A stretch of 24,214 nucleotides of DNA from Acidobacteriota bacterium (GTDB lineage Bacteria; Acidobacteriota; Blastocatellia; RBC074): contig JAKEHZ010000251.1 of NCBI GenBank assembly GCA_022614735.1, positions 1-24,214 of the forward strand, read 5' to 3'. Made by a program: the position numbers and the translations under genes. The notes below the pieces were generated by a model. It worked only from the letters and a program-made list of their open reading frames with translations, searched no databases and was not told the DNA's origin. This document shows positions 8,433 through 16,518 of the stretch, one piece after another; positions within the stretch are counted from its first letter, which is position 1; every line of letters begins with the position of its first letter.

Positions 8433-8543
8433 TAAAAGTTTCAACACAAAGGGTCAAAGGGTCAAAGGGTCAAAGGGAGATAAATGCTTTATTTTTTCTT
8501 CTTTGACCCTTTGACCCTTTGACCCTTTGTGTTGAAACTTTTA
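8433..8543. repeat. Palindrome with GGGTCAAA octamers, copy 1
   Basis: Perfect 43-bp arms at 8433-8475 and 8501-8543 flank a 25-base loop. Each arm carries GTTTCAACACAAAG followed by three further 8-bp GGTCAAAG units. It begins 7 bases after the receptor stop and lies between convergent genes, so it could end transcription from both sides, although there is no GC-rich stem followed by a T-tract. A second copy with the same arms, a similar loop and similar flanks lies at 21870-21985. Confidence 0.9.
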
Positions 8544-8588
8544 ACTAATTTCGATTATCTATTGAGTATGCGGTCATCCACTCTCGGG

Positions 8589-9461
8589 TTACTTCTGGTA
8601 TACGCGAACATAATCCACCTCGAATCTGGCCGGGAAATCCGTCCTTGAGGGGTCACCACCGTTCGTACCACCAATGGCAAGATTCAGGATAATGTAGTGA
8701 GGTTGATGAAAGGGATTCTTGCCCTCCGTGTTCTTGTTAAATGTGTCCTTGAGGTCGGTCGTATTTAACAGGATATCGTCAATATAAAGCTTGATGGCTT
8801 TATCATCCCAGTCCATCCGCCAGACATGAAACTTCCTGGACCAATCCGGGTCGTTGAATTCGGTGATGGGCTTCCTGACGTCGTCCCACACAGGCGTCCA
8901 TGGCTTCTCCGATGCCCAGGCCACATTCGCCAGGAGCATGCCCCGATAATACTCCATAATGTCGATCTCGCCGTTGCTCGGCCAGGCGCCTTCGATACCC
9001 AATGTCCAGAAAGCAGGCCAGAGACCCGGACGCGTGTCAATTCGCCCCCTCATCTCAAAACGGCCGTATTGCCAATGGTGCAGGCGTCTGGTAATTAAGC
9101 TTGCGGCTGTATAGTCTGCATACTCTCTGCTGGTCTTCCAATCCCTGCTGTTGGGGGTATAGTTCGGGTTTAGCTTGCGCTCCCGGCGGCTCTCGATGAT
9201 GAGCAGGCCTTTTTCGCACCAGGCGTTGTCGGGCTGGTACCATTGTAGCTCTCTATTTCTTACGAAACCGGCCTCGTAGCCCCACTTCTGGGTATCGGGT
9301 CTTCCGTCTTTATCAAACTCATCTGCCCAAACCAGTTTCCAATCAGCGGAAGGCGGATCGGGCTTGCTGAGAGCCTTTCCAGATGGGCGTTGCTGCGCCA
9401 GGCCTGTTCCGTTTGCCGGCATTAACATGTATGCAATAACTAACGTCCAGATGAGTCTCAT
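8589..9461 (-). CDS. Secreted glycoside hydrolase family 16 (beta-glucanase type)
   Basis: A 290-residue protein with a signal peptide (MRLIWTLVIAYMLMPANGTGLAQ), which sends it to the periplasm or outside. The catalytic signature GEIDIMEYY sits at 164-172, giving Glu165 as likely nucleophile and Glu170 as acid/base. Other GH16 hallmarks are WKLVWADEFD (41-50), NRELQWYQPDNAW (69-81), YGRFEMRGRI (132-141), GLWPAFWTLG (146-155) and the closing FEVDYVRVYQ. The length is typical for a single-domain bacterial laminarinase-like enzyme, with no carbohydrate-binding module. Such enzymes cleave beta-1,3 or beta-1,3/1,4 glucans; the exact linkage cannot be read here. An AGGG-type Shine-Dalgarno precedes the ATG. 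It converges with the receptor gene and lies 59 bp downstream of the DUF2087 gene. Confidence 0.95.
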   Translation of the reverse strand: MRLIWTLVIAYMLMPANGTGLAQQRPSGKALSKPDPPSADWKLVWADEFDKDGRPDTQKWGYEAGFVRNRELQWYQPDNAWCEKGLLIIESRRERKLNPNYTPNSRDWKTSREYADYTAASLITRRLHHWQYGRFEMRGRIDTRPGLWPAFWTLGIEGAWPSNGEIDIMEYYRGMLLANVAWASEKPWTPVWDDVRKPITEFNDPDWSRKFHVWRMDWDDKAIKLYIDDILLNTTDLKDTFNKNTEGKNPFHQPHYIILNLAIGGTNGGDPSRTDFPARFEVDYVRVYQK

Positions 9462-9520
9462 GTGTTTTCCCTTTGTTGTTGGCTAGCGTTGTGCCCTATT
9501 TCTTATTACATCAAGTTCTT

Positions 9521-9793
9521 TTAGCTGGCTCTCCAATAAACTGACCCATCAATTTTGCGGTCAAGCAACTTTGCCTCAAACATCTCTCGTCTTAACATCG
9601 CGTGATCACCAAACGTGTGGTATTGATTGATCAATTTGGTTACTTCTTTTTCGGTGTAGTAAGTGTTTGACTCGAACTTTGAGGCCAGGTATTTCAGCAC
9701 CTCAAGCTGATACTTTCGATTACGCCTTGAAAGCCACACTTTTACTCTTCCTTCTTGATCCAGATATTTTGTTATTTCTGTCCAGTCGCTCAT
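9521..9793 (-). CDS. DUF2087 domain protein
   Basis: A 90-residue protein that is essentially one DUF2087 domain: YLDQEGRVKVWLSRRNRKYQ (10-29), LKYLASKF then YYTEKEVTKLINQYHTFGDHAMLRREMFEAKLLDRK, and a closing YWR. The family has a winged-helix-like pattern, often appears fused to helix-turn-helix regulators, and is otherwise uncharacterised. No catalytic motif is visible. The start is an ATG without a clear Shine-Dalgarno. GH16 follows 59 bp downstream on the same strand and the two may be cotranscribed; sucC diverges upstream. A DNA- or RNA-binding role is plausible but unproven. Confidence 0.8.
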   Translation of the reverse strand: MSDWTEITKYLDQEGRVKVWLSRRNRKYQLEVLKYLASKFESNTYYTEKEVTKLINQYHTFGDHAMLRREMFEAKLLDRKIDGSVYWRAS

Positions 9794-9918
9794 TATGAGA
9801 AAATAGATTTCCTGCTCATCGAATTGTTCCTCTCGTTTTTACCTCAAGTGGCCCCCACTAACACGAATTCTACGGACGAACGACCTGCTTGTCACTAGCT
9901 TCGCTACACCAAGACAAA

Positions 9919-9995
9919 GAGAGAATACGAATCAACCAGAATTGGCGAAAATAACGGAACAAACGAAAAAGTTTCGTTTGTTCCGTTTTCTCTTC
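9919..9995. repeat. Degenerate GAATACGAA-family palindrome upstream of sucC
   Basis: An inner perfect inverted repeat of 16 bp (9953-9968 and 9972-9987, AACGGAACAAACGAAA against its complement) has a 3-base loop. The left flank AGAGAATACGAATCAA and the right flank (AAGAGAAAACGG on the other strand) resemble the ends of the elements at 17756 and 21812. The left half matches the 17756 copy if about ten extra bases (CCAGAATTGG) are allowed. It lies in the 282-bp divergent gap between the DUF2087 gene and sucC; nothing else was seen in that gap. It is the only copy not next to a stop codon. Confidence 0.75.
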
Positions 9996-10075
9996 TTGCT
10001 TGCCTTTTCACAAACCCACTCTTACACTCTCCCTTCATTTCACCGACCCCAACCAATTAATCACGAGGCATTTTC

Positions 10076-11242
10076 ATGAAAATTCACGAATATCAAGGTA
10101 AAGAATTGCTGCGCCGCTTCGAGGTCAAAATCCCGCGAGGCCTCGTGGCGCGCACCGTTTCTGAAGCAGAAGCAGCCGCAAAAGAACTCGGGTTGCCAGT
10201 CGTCATCAAAGCTCAAATTCACGCCGGTGGACGCGGCAAGGGCGGCGGCGTAAAACTCGCCAGGACGATGGAGGATGTACACGACCTGGCCAAGGCGATG
10301 ATCGGGATGAACCTGGTGACGCATCAGACAGGCCCGGAGGGTCGTACAGTTCATACTCTGTTGATTGAAGAAGGCCTCAAGATCAAACAGGAGTTTTACC
10401 TGGGCATGCTGCTCGACCGTTCAGTCTCCCAGCTGGTCTTCATGGCATCCGCGGCAGGCGGGATGGACATCGAGGAGGTCGCGGCTAATATGCCGGAGAA
10501 GATCTTGAAAGAGCACATCGATCCGGCGGTCGGGATGCAGCCCTATCAGGCGCGCAAGCTCGCCTTCGGGCTTGGCCTCGCCCCTGAGCTGATTGGCAAA
10601 GCGACGAAGTTCATGCTCTCGCTCTATCGAGCATTCGTCGAACTGGATGCATCACTCATTGAGATAAATCCGTTCCTCCTCACCGAAGATAATGAGCTTT
10701 ACGCGCTCGATGCGAAGGTTAACTTTGATGACAACGCGCTCTATCGCCACAAAGAATATGCGGAATTGCGGGATTTGAACGAAGAAGCCCCTCTGGAGAT
10801 CGAGGCCTCAAAGTACGATCTCAATTACATCAAGCTCGATGGCAACATCGCTTGTATGGTTAACGGCGCGGGATTGGCGATGGCAACGATGGATATCATC
10901 AAGATAGCAGGCGGTGAACCGGCTAATTTCCTCGATGTCGGCGGTGGAGCGTCGCAGGAACGCGTTGAGAATGCTTTCCGCATTCTGCTCGCCGATCATA
11001 ACGTGCAGGCTGTTTTGATCAATATCTTCGGCGGCATCGTGCGCTGCGATATGGTTGCGCGCGGAGTGGTCGAAGCGGCGCGAATTCTCCGCGTTACCAG
11101 ACCGATCGTCGTGAGGCTTGAAGGGACAAATGTCGAAGAAGGTCAGCGCGTCTTGCGCGAATCCGGTCTCAACTTCCTCGTCGCTAACAGTATGAAAGAT
11201 GCGGCGGAGAAAGCCGTAGCTGCAGCCTCCGGTAAAAGCTAA
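10076..11242 (+). CDS. sucC: Succinate-CoA ligase (ADP-forming) subunit beta
   Basis: A 388-residue protein, the usual SucC length. The beta subunit of succinyl-CoA synthetase makes ATP or GTP from succinyl-CoA in the TCA cycle, together with the alpha subunit SucD. An N-terminal ATP-grasp region is seen: MKIHEYQGKELLRRF (1-15) and VVIKAQIHAGGRGKGGGVKL; then LIEINPFLLTEDNELYALDAKVNFDDNALYRH for metal/nucleotide binding, and the C-terminal CoA-ligase part with FLDVGGGASQERV and INIFGGIVRCDMVA. GAGG seven bases before the ATG supports the start. SucD is not downstream: the gene ends at a large palindrome followed by a convergent gene, so alpha must be encoded elsewhere. Confidence 0.97.
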   Translation: MKIHEYQGKELLRRFEVKIPRGLVARTVSEAEAAAKELGLPVVIKAQIHAGGRGKGGGVKLARTMEDVHDLAKAMIGMNLVTHQTGPEGRTVHTLLIEEGLKIKQEFYLGMLLDRSVSQLVFMASAAGGMDIEEVAANMPEKILKEHIDPAVGMQPYQARKLAFGLGLAPELIGKATKFMLSLYRAFVELDASLIEINPFLLTEDNELYALDAKVNFDDNALYRHKEYAELRDLNEEAPLEIEASKYDLNYIKLDGNIACMVNGAGLAMATMDIIKIAGGEPANFLDVGGGASQERVENAFRILLADHNVQAVLINIFGGIVRCDMVARGVVEAARILRVTRPIVVRLEGTNVEEGQRVLRESGLNFLVANSMKDAAEKAVAAASGKS

Positions 11243-11243
11243 G

Positions 11244-11428
11244 TGAGAATACGAAACAGAAGGAGATGCTATAGCCTTTTAGAAAAACATTTTCCATTTA
11301 TCATTTGATATTTGTCATTTGCCATTGATTAAGCCGTTCTTCTTCAATGACAAATGACAAATATCAAATGATAAATGGAAAATGTTTTTCTAAAAGGCTA
11401 TAGCATCTCCTTCTGTTTCGTATTCTCA
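11244..11428. repeat. 185-bp near-perfect palindrome, 85-bp arms
   Basis: Arms 11244-11328 and 11344-11428 are complementary at 84 of 85 positions (only 11322/11350 mismatched) around a 15-base loop. The element starts 1 base after the sucC TAA and ends 2 bases before the stop codon of the convergent gene, so it fills the whole gap. Both ends carry TGAGAATACGAAACA, shared with the elements at 17756 and 21812. The inner part of the arm reads as heptamers: CCATTTA, TCATTTG, ATATTTG, TCATTTG, CCATTGA. A transcript from either side would fold into a long duplex. There is no transposase. Confidence 0.95.
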
Positions 11429-11430
11429 GC

Positions 11431-12417
11431 CTACCTACACTGCGATGAGAAGACAGGGATGCTGATACTCGATGTGGTTAGTTTCAGCTTGTGCAAGTTA
11501 TGACCGCCACTAAAAACCGACGGCGAAGATGAAGATGCCGGATTGAAGGTGATCACAGCCCCTAGCAACGGAATATTCCTGTAAGAAAAAAGCCTCACCC
11601 AGCCACTGCGCCCTTTGGGAATCACTGTCATGAAACGAGGCACGACGCGTGGGGTCGTATTGTTGAAGATAAATTTGAACTGGCATAGATTCGCATTGAG
11701 GGAGAAACTGAAAGCTCTCTCTTCGTCATCATAAAGCAGCCCCGAGAGCGAACCGATACTATCTGCACCAAGGGCGAAATCACCGCTGGGCCGGTTAAGG
11801 ATCACCATTGTTTCATAGCCATCGGCCCCGCTCGGGATGTTGTCGATGGCCAGGACCGATGGCAATCGATCATAATCAATGCCATTGAAATTGAGGTTAG
11901 TCATAACCGAAGTGTCATTACATGACGGAGTCCTGTGTGCTGCTACCGCTTCAGCTTGAAGGTTGGCCGCATGTCCCGAAACAAAGCGGACGTATTCATC
12001 GCCGATCAATGCATTGTGGATGATGGGACAACCATTCTCGTTTAACGCCACCGCCATAATGTAACCTGATGTGCCTGGATCGAGCTCCGAAGCACGGAAG
12101 CCGAAGGTTAGATTGGGCGACATACATAGGACGAAGTCAGCCGGACTGCACGTAGCGCCATCAACGAAGAAGAGGTGAACAATTACCGATGAAGATGACG
12201 ATGTATTGGTTATGTTGATGAGTGTGTTTTCAGCTGCAGGACTCGATGCGCTCGAGGTGTATATATTGTAGAACAGGATCGATCCCGCTTTTTGACCATT
12301 TACTGCTCCGTCAAGCGGGAATGGCTCTCCGGGATCCCCTGCTAATCCTGTCGTTGTAAGTATGATGAAAGCAACAAATGTCAGCAATTGCGAGGAGAAG
12401 GGGAATAGGGTCCGCAT
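11431..12417 (-). CDS. Secreted protein of unknown function
   Basis: A 328-residue protein with an N-terminal signal peptide (hydrophobic 8-25, likely cut after GLA at 26). The mature part is rich in Ser, Thr, Asn and hydrophobic residues with alternating patterns, suggesting beta-sandwich structure. It contains several Cys (for example ATCSPADFVLCMSP, ENGCP, PSCND, SQCR at the end) that could pair in the periplasm. No known catalytic motif and no second membrane segment were recognised. AAAGGAG lies ten bases before the ATG. A 375-bp gap separates it from the rnj stop upstream, so it probably has its own promoter. It converges on sucC across the 185-bp palindrome. Proteins of this look are common in Acidobacteriota, but no function can be assigned. 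Confidence 0.8.
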   Translation of the reverse strand: MRTLFPFSSQLLTFVAFIILTTTGLAGDPGEPFPLDGAVNGQKAGSILFYNIYTSSASSPAAENTLINITNTSSSSSVIVHLFFVDGATCSPADFVLCMSPNLTFGFRASELDPGTSGYIMAVALNENGCPIIHNALIGDEYVRFVSGHAANLQAEAVAAHRTPSCNDTSVMTNLNFNGIDYDRLPSVLAIDNIPSGADGYETMVILNRPSGDFALGADSIGSLSGLLYDDEERAFSFSLNANLCQFKFIFNNTTPRVVPRFMTVIPKGRSGWVRLFSYRNIPLLGAVITFNPASSSSPSVFSGGHNLHKLKLTTSSISIPVFSSQCR

Positions 12418-12717
12418 GCCGTAAGAACTCCTTTCAGGCTTATGTCAAGTATTTGTTTGTTTATTGAAGATCGACGGACAACCTGTGGGCTCTCTCGCTC
12501 AGCAGGCGAGCAGGCAAGTCGCTCTTGAGTAGGCAAGCTTTGTTCCTCTTATTCGAAAACTTAGGCTTGACTGAAATATTAATTTCAAAGATTGATTATA
12601 GGGTTGATTTGAGTGCACTTATCGTTGGCGATATTGAGGTAAAATTAATCGAGTGAGATGAATCGTTACTCGGCAACGATCCATCAAGTAATCGATAGGT
12701 TACAGTAGTTGACATTC
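12418..12717. other. Gene-free stretch upstream of the secreted protein
   Basis: About 300 bases (375 up to the rnj stop, including the palindrome) with no coding pattern on either strand. AAAGGAG (reverse strand, 12428-12434) is the ribosome binding site of the secreted protein. A TTGACA box on the reverse strand at 12443-12448 has no acceptable -10 partner. The AT-rich part around 12570-12650 is the likeliest promoter area, but no clear boxes were found. Confidence 0.45.
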
Positions 12718-12791
12718 TGATTGCGGATTGCGGATTGCGGATTTGAAGAGAGGATTTCCGCAATCAATCCACAATTCGCAATTCGCAATCA
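12718..12791. repeat. Imperfect palindrome with GATTGCG heptamers
   Basis: Arms 12718-12743 and 12766-12791 are complementary at 23 of 26 positions, with a 22-base loop. The left arm is a tandem of GATTGCG/ATTGCGG heptamers, and the right arm is the diverged complement (CAATTCG). It ends one base from the rnj stop codon. It is the most decayed of the gene-end palindromes and lacks the GAATACGAAACA ends. Confidence 0.75.
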
Positions 12792-12792
12792 A

Positions 12793-14454
12793 CTAAATCT
12801 CCAGCACCACCGGGATAATCATTGGCCTGCGCCCGGTATCCTTCTGAATATAGCGCTTAAGCTCAAGCCTGATCTTCTCCTTGATTACAGCCCAGTCAAC
12901 ACGTTCCTCGTGACTTGCGGTTTCAACTGTCTCTCGAACCAGAGCCCGGGCTCTATGTAAGAATTCAGAGCCATCATCACTCAGCGCCAGACCGCGCTGA
13001 ATCACTTCCGGCGCGGATTCCAACTCACCCGATGTTTTATTGATCGCCACAATCGGCAGCACAATGCCATCGTAGGCCAGATGTTTGCGGTCGCGTAGCA
13101 CGACGTCGTCTATCCGTCCAAATCCTGAATCGTCGATCATGGTGCGACCGACCGTCACTTTGTCCGCAACCCGAGCGCTTGATTCATCGAGTTCGATCAC
13201 ATCACCGCTTTCCGCGAGCAATATTCGATCACGCGGCACACCCCAGGACCTGGCTGCCTCTGCATGACGATAGAGCTGGCGTGTTTCTCCGTGAATCGGA
13301 ATGAGGAACTTCGGCCTCACCGCCTCATACATAATCTTCAAATCATCCTGCCGGCCGTGCCCTGAAACGTGGATCCGCGCGATACCGTTATCGATCACAC
13401 GTGCGTCCTTCTTGAAGAGATGGTTCATCATGCGCGAGATAGATTTTTCGTTACCGGGAATCTGTCGCGCGGAGATCACCACCGTGTCTCCTGGAATTAC
13501 GCTCGCATCCTTGTGTGAATCAACTGCCATCCGCGCCAGGGCGGCCATTGGCTCGCCCTGGCTGCCAGTGACTATCATGCAAACTTCATCAGCCGACATC
13601 TTCCTGGCCTGTTGCGGATTGATCAATTGTCCATCTTCAACATCCAGGTAACCGTACTTCATCGCTACCTCGACGTTGCGGACCATGCTGCGGCCGACCA
13701 GTGCAACTGAACGACCGGATTCCGCCGCCAGATCGAATACTATCTGCAACCGATGGATGCTTGTCGCAAAACAAGTGACGACGACGCGCCCCTCGGCTTC
13801 GGTGAAAATCTTCTCAAAAGCCGGAATGACAGCTTTCTCCGATCCTGTTCGCCCTTCTCGCTCGACATTGGTTGAATCCGCTAGCAACGCAAGTACACCC
13901 TGGTCGCCATACTGGGTCAACCGCTGCAAATCGATCGGGTCTCCCATGACCGGTGTCTCATCAACCTTGAAATCTCCTGTATGGACGATAATGCCGGCGG
14001 GGGTATGAATCGCGAGCGCAACACAATCTACAAGCGAATGCGAAACGCGTATGAATTCGATTTCGAATGGCCCAAGCGAGAATTTCTGCTGTGGCCTGAT
14101 GGTGTGTGTTTCGACCTTGTCGAGCAGGCCGAACTCCTGCAACTTGCCTTCGACTAATCCGAGTGTGAACTCTGTGGCATAAACCGGCAGGTTCGCAGTC
14201 TGGAGAACAAACGGCAATGCTCCGACGTGATCTTCGTGCGCGTGCGTCAGCACTATGCCGATCAATTCATCGCGGTGAGCTTCGATATAGGTGAGGTCGG
14301 GAATAGCAATGTCAACTCCGAGCAGGTCTTCGTCGGGAAACATCATTCCGCAATCAACGATGATCATCTGCCCATCGTAGCGGAAAGCTGTGATATTCAT
14401 TCCGAATTGGCCAAGACCGCCCAGAGGAGTTATCTGAAGTTTGCTAGTTGTCAT
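12793..14454 (-). CDS. rnj: Ribonuclease J
   Basis: A 553-residue beta-CASP metallo-beta-lactamase ribonuclease, which processes and degrades RNA by 5'-exonuclease and endonuclease action in the cytoplasm. The zinc motif HAHEDH is at 71-76, with upstream GGLGQFGMNI (12-21) and VDCGMMFPDED. Further marks are VHTGDFKVDETPV, LLADSTNVEREGRTGSE, the beta-CASP region with VTGSQGEPMAALARMA, and the C-terminal HVSGHGRQDDLKIMYEAVRPKFLIPIHGE. The length is as expected for RNase J with its C-terminal domain (ends MIIPVVLEI). No strong Shine-Dalgarno precedes the ATG. It lies 84 bp downstream of rsmA on the same strand, and its stop abuts the GATTGCG palindrome. Confidence 0.97.
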   Translation of the reverse strand: MTTSKLQITPLGGLGQFGMNITAFRYDGQMIIVDCGMMFPDEDLLGVDIAIPDLTYIEAHRDELIGIVLTHAHEDHVGALPFVLQTANLPVYATEFTLGLVEGKLQEFGLLDKVETHTIRPQQKFSLGPFEIEFIRVSHSLVDCVALAIHTPAGIIVHTGDFKVDETPVMGDPIDLQRLTQYGDQGVLALLADSTNVEREGRTGSEKAVIPAFEKIFTEAEGRVVVTCFATSIHRLQIVFDLAAESGRSVALVGRSMVRNVEVAMKYGYLDVEDGQLINPQQARKMSADEVCMIVTGSQGEPMAALARMAVDSHKDASVIPGDTVVISARQIPGNEKSISRMMNHLFKKDARVIDNGIARIHVSGHGRQDDLKIMYEAVRPKFLIPIHGETRQLYRHAEAARSWGVPRDRILLAESGDVIELDESSARVADKVTVGRTMIDDSGFGRIDDVVLRDRKHLAYDGIVLPIVAINKTSGELESAPEVIQRGLALSDDGSEFLHRARALVRETVETASHEERVDWAVIKEKIRLELKRYIQKDTGRRPMIIPVVLEI

Positions 14455-14506
14455 TTGATAGATTTCGCTTTCTGCATTTAGCTACCTAGTATATCTAAAT
14501 TGGGCG

Positions 14507-14540
14507 GAATACAAAACTAACGAAAATAACGCCAAGTTTC
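14507..14540. repeat. Single-arm GAATACGAA-family motif overlapping the rsmA stop
   Basis: On the + strand this 34-base stretch reads GAATACAAAACTAACGAAAA, then TAACG, then CCAAGTTTC. It aligns without gaps to the reverse strand of 23169-23202 (GAATACGAAATAAACGAAAA ... GGCAAGTTTC). Its end overlaps the rsmA stop codon (14539-14541), and the last rsmA codons hold a weak inverted copy (GGCGAATATAACAAATG on the reverse strand). It fills much of the 84-bp rsmA-rnj gap. Confidence 0.65.
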
Positions 14541-15366
14541 ATTTGTTATATTCGCCAACTCCTGTTGCCTCGTGTTCTCTCTGAATCCCTTTTGCCAACC
14601 GCGCAATCTCCTCTATCGATAGGGTCTCAGCGCGTCGTTGTGGATCAATCAATGACTCGTCCAGCGTGTGCGTGATCTGTGACTCATCTCGCAATCTCAA
14701 CTGGTTGCGGCCCGCGCGCAAGTTATTGAGAATCGTTTTTCGGCGCTGGGCGAAGAGGACTTTGATCAGTTCGAGAAACAATTTTTCATCCTCGACAACC
14801 GGTCGCACGCGCAAACGCGCGACGCTCGAATAGACCTTCGGCGTGGGGCGAAATGCACCCGGCGGCACATCGAACAACTTCTCGGTTTCGCAATAAAATT
14901 GCACAAGCGCTGAAAGGTAGCCATACTCTTTGCCGCCAGGATGAGCCGTCATGCGATCGACAACTTCACGCTGCAACATCAGAGTCATTTCGCCCATGCA
15001 TCCTCGCTGTCTGAGCAGATGCTGTAAGATCGGAGTCGAAACGTAATAAGGCAGGTTCGCTACAACACGAGAAGTCGTCGCTGGCGCAATCAATTGACAG
15101 AAATCGACATCCAACGCATCAGCTTCAATCAGTAATAAATTCGTGTATCCGGCAAAAAGCTCGCTCAGATGTCCGACCAAATCGCGATCGAGCTCGATCG
15201 CGATGATTTGCGCCCCACTCTCGACCAACAACCCTGTCAAGGCTCCCTGCCCTGGCCCGATCTCGATGATCGTTTCGCCCGTCCGCGGAGAGACTGCTTC
15301 AACTATCCGTTTTGGGTAGACTGAGCGGGCGAGAAAATTTTGACCGAGACTGCGTTTGGCTCGCAT
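14539..15366 (-). CDS. rsmA: 16S rRNA (adenine1518-N6/adenine1519-N6) dimethyltransferase
   Basis: A 275-residue protein that dimethylates two adjacent adenines in the 3' hairpin of 16S rRNA, a late step of small-subunit assembly. Seen are KRSLGQNFL (4-12), the SAM-binding EIGPGQGALT (35-44), acidic IAIELDRDL (55-63), and the catalytic-loop NLPYYVSTPI (104-113). A basic C-terminal helical domain includes FAQRRKTILNNLRAGR. The ATG at 15366 begins two bases after the ribD stop; a TTG at 15402 would add 12 residues overlapping ribD and is less likely because homologues start near the KRSLGQ motif. It is translationally close to ribD and probably in one operon. Its 3' end runs into the repeat motif at 14507-14540. 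Confidence 0.97.
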   Translation of the reverse strand: MRAKRSLGQNFLARSVYPKRIVEAVSPRTGETIIEIGPGQGALTGLLVESGAQIIAIELDRDLVGHLSELFAGYTNLLLIEADALDVDFCQLIAPATTSRVVANLPYYVSTPILQHLLRQRGCMGEMTLMLQREVVDRMTAHPGGKEYGYLSALVQFYCETEKLFDVPPGAFRPTPKVYSSVARLRVRPVVEDEKLFLELIKVLFAQRRKTILNNLRAGRNQLRLRDESQITHTLDESLIDPQRRAETLSIEEIARLAKGIQREHEATGVGEYNK

Positions 15367-15368
15367 TT

Positions 15369-16514
15369 TTATGACATTTTCGGGTAACCGGTGAACTCCC
15401 AATCATTGCCTCGCTGGAAAATTCCGACCTCTTGCAATTCGAGCGCCTCGCTCAATGTCTCGAATCCTGATCCTCCGATTCCTGCAATAGCATTTCGCCC
15501 GCCGATGATCTTTGGAGCAATGAAGAATGTCGCTTTGTCAACGAGGCGCCCTTTGACGAATGAACCCGCGACCTCCGCTCCGCCTTCAACGATCAGGCTG
15601 ATCAGATGACGCCTGCCCAGTTCTGCCAGGGCCTCACTCAAATCAAGTCGCCCACTTTCACCAGCCACACAAACGACTTCAGCGCCCAATTTTTCCAACT
15701 CTTCACGCCTCGCATTCCATTGTGACGGCATGGGAAAATCCGTGCTGACGGCATTTCCCTGCCCTGCCGAGAAAATAATCAGTGGACACTCGCGTGCGGT
15801 ACGGACAAGCTTCGAATCGGGCGGAATACGCAATCTCGCATCGAGGACGATACGCGCCAGGGGTTTTCGACGAGGCTTGTTTGTGCGATCAGTCAGCATT
15901 GGATCATCGGCCAACACTGTTCCGATGCCAACCAGAATCGCATCGTATTCGTGCCGCAGCAACTGAGAAGCCGCTCGCGCCTCTTCGCCTGTGATCCACT
16001 TCGAATCGCCGGTCCGCGTTGCTATACGGCCATCGAGCGAGCAAGCCGTTTTCAGATGCACAAATGGCAGTCCCGTCGAAACATACTTCGTATATTTTTC
16101 ATTCAATCGTTGGGCTTCGCGTTCCATCAGTCCGACCGAAACCTCGATTCCGGCCTCACGCAATTGCTCGAATCCCCGCCCGTTTACCTGAGGGTTCGGA
16201 TCGACCATCGAAGCCACGACGCGCTTGACACGGGCTTCAATCAAGGCTTTCACACACGGCGGTGTGCGTTTGGCCGGCCCCTGGTGCGAACACGGTTCAA
16301 GATTGACATAGAGTGTCGAGCCTTGAGCGCGCTCACACGCTTCTTCAAGCGCCCACGCTTCTGCGTGCTTCAATTCGTCATACCGGTGATAGCCGCGACC
16401 CACGATCTCACCATCTTTGACTACAATCGATCCAACAAGCGGGTTTGGAGTGACGAGAGCCGAGCCTCGGGCAGCGAGTTGGAGGGCTATTTTGATGTAA
16501 TCGGAATCGGTCAT
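15369..16514 (-). CDS. ribD: Bifunctional riboflavin biosynthesis deaminase/reductase RibD
   Basis: A 381-residue protein from the ATG at 16514. It deaminates diaminohydroxy-phosphoribosylaminopyrimidine and then reduces the ribose, two early steps of riboflavin synthesis. The deaminase has TPNPLVGSIVV (22-32), HAE (50-52) and zinc ligands in EPCSHQGPAKRTPPC (73-87); the spacing between the cysteines is three residues longer than the common PCSHxGRTPPC form. The reductase domain starts near 150 with LKTACSLDGRIAT and SKWITG. The frame stays open 13 codons further upstream, but that part (PFAFCLLPFDFS) is only the translated arm of the palindrome at 16519-16649, so 16514 is preferred. No clear Shine-Dalgarno is present. 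It is followed two bases later by rsmA. Confidence 0.96.
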   Translation of the reverse strand: MTDSDYIKIALQLAARGSALVTPNPLVGSIVVKDGEIVGRGYHRYDELKHAEAWALEEACERAQGSTLYVNLEPCSHQGPAKRTPPCVKALIEARVKRVVASMVDPNPQVNGRGFEQLREAGIEVSVGLMEREAQRLNEKYTKYVSTGLPFVHLKTACSLDGRIATRTGDSKWITGEEARAASQLLRHEYDAILVGIGTVLADDPMLTDRTNKPRRKPLARIVLDARLRIPPDSKLVRTARECPLIIFSAGQGNAVSTDFPMPSQWNARREELEKLGAEVVCVAGESGRLDLSEALAELGRRHLISLIVEGGAEVAGSFVKGRLVDKATFFIAPKIIGGRNAIAGIGGSGFETLSEALELQEVGIFQRGNDWEFTGYPKMS

Positions 16515-16518
16515 GGAA

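Noticed and set aside
8438..8540. GGGTCAAA repeats as a possible CRISPR array
   Set aside because: The 8-base units are directly adjacent with no spacers and are arranged as inverted arms; no cas gene is present.
11244..11428. The 185-bp palindrome as an insertion sequence or attachment site
   Set aside because: No transposase or integrase gene, and no direct repeat flanks were visible; kept as a non-coding repeat.
12443..12448. TTGACA box on the reverse strand upstream of the secreted protein
   Set aside because: The -10 position 17 bases on reads CTTACG, and the transcript would begin inside the start region of the gene.
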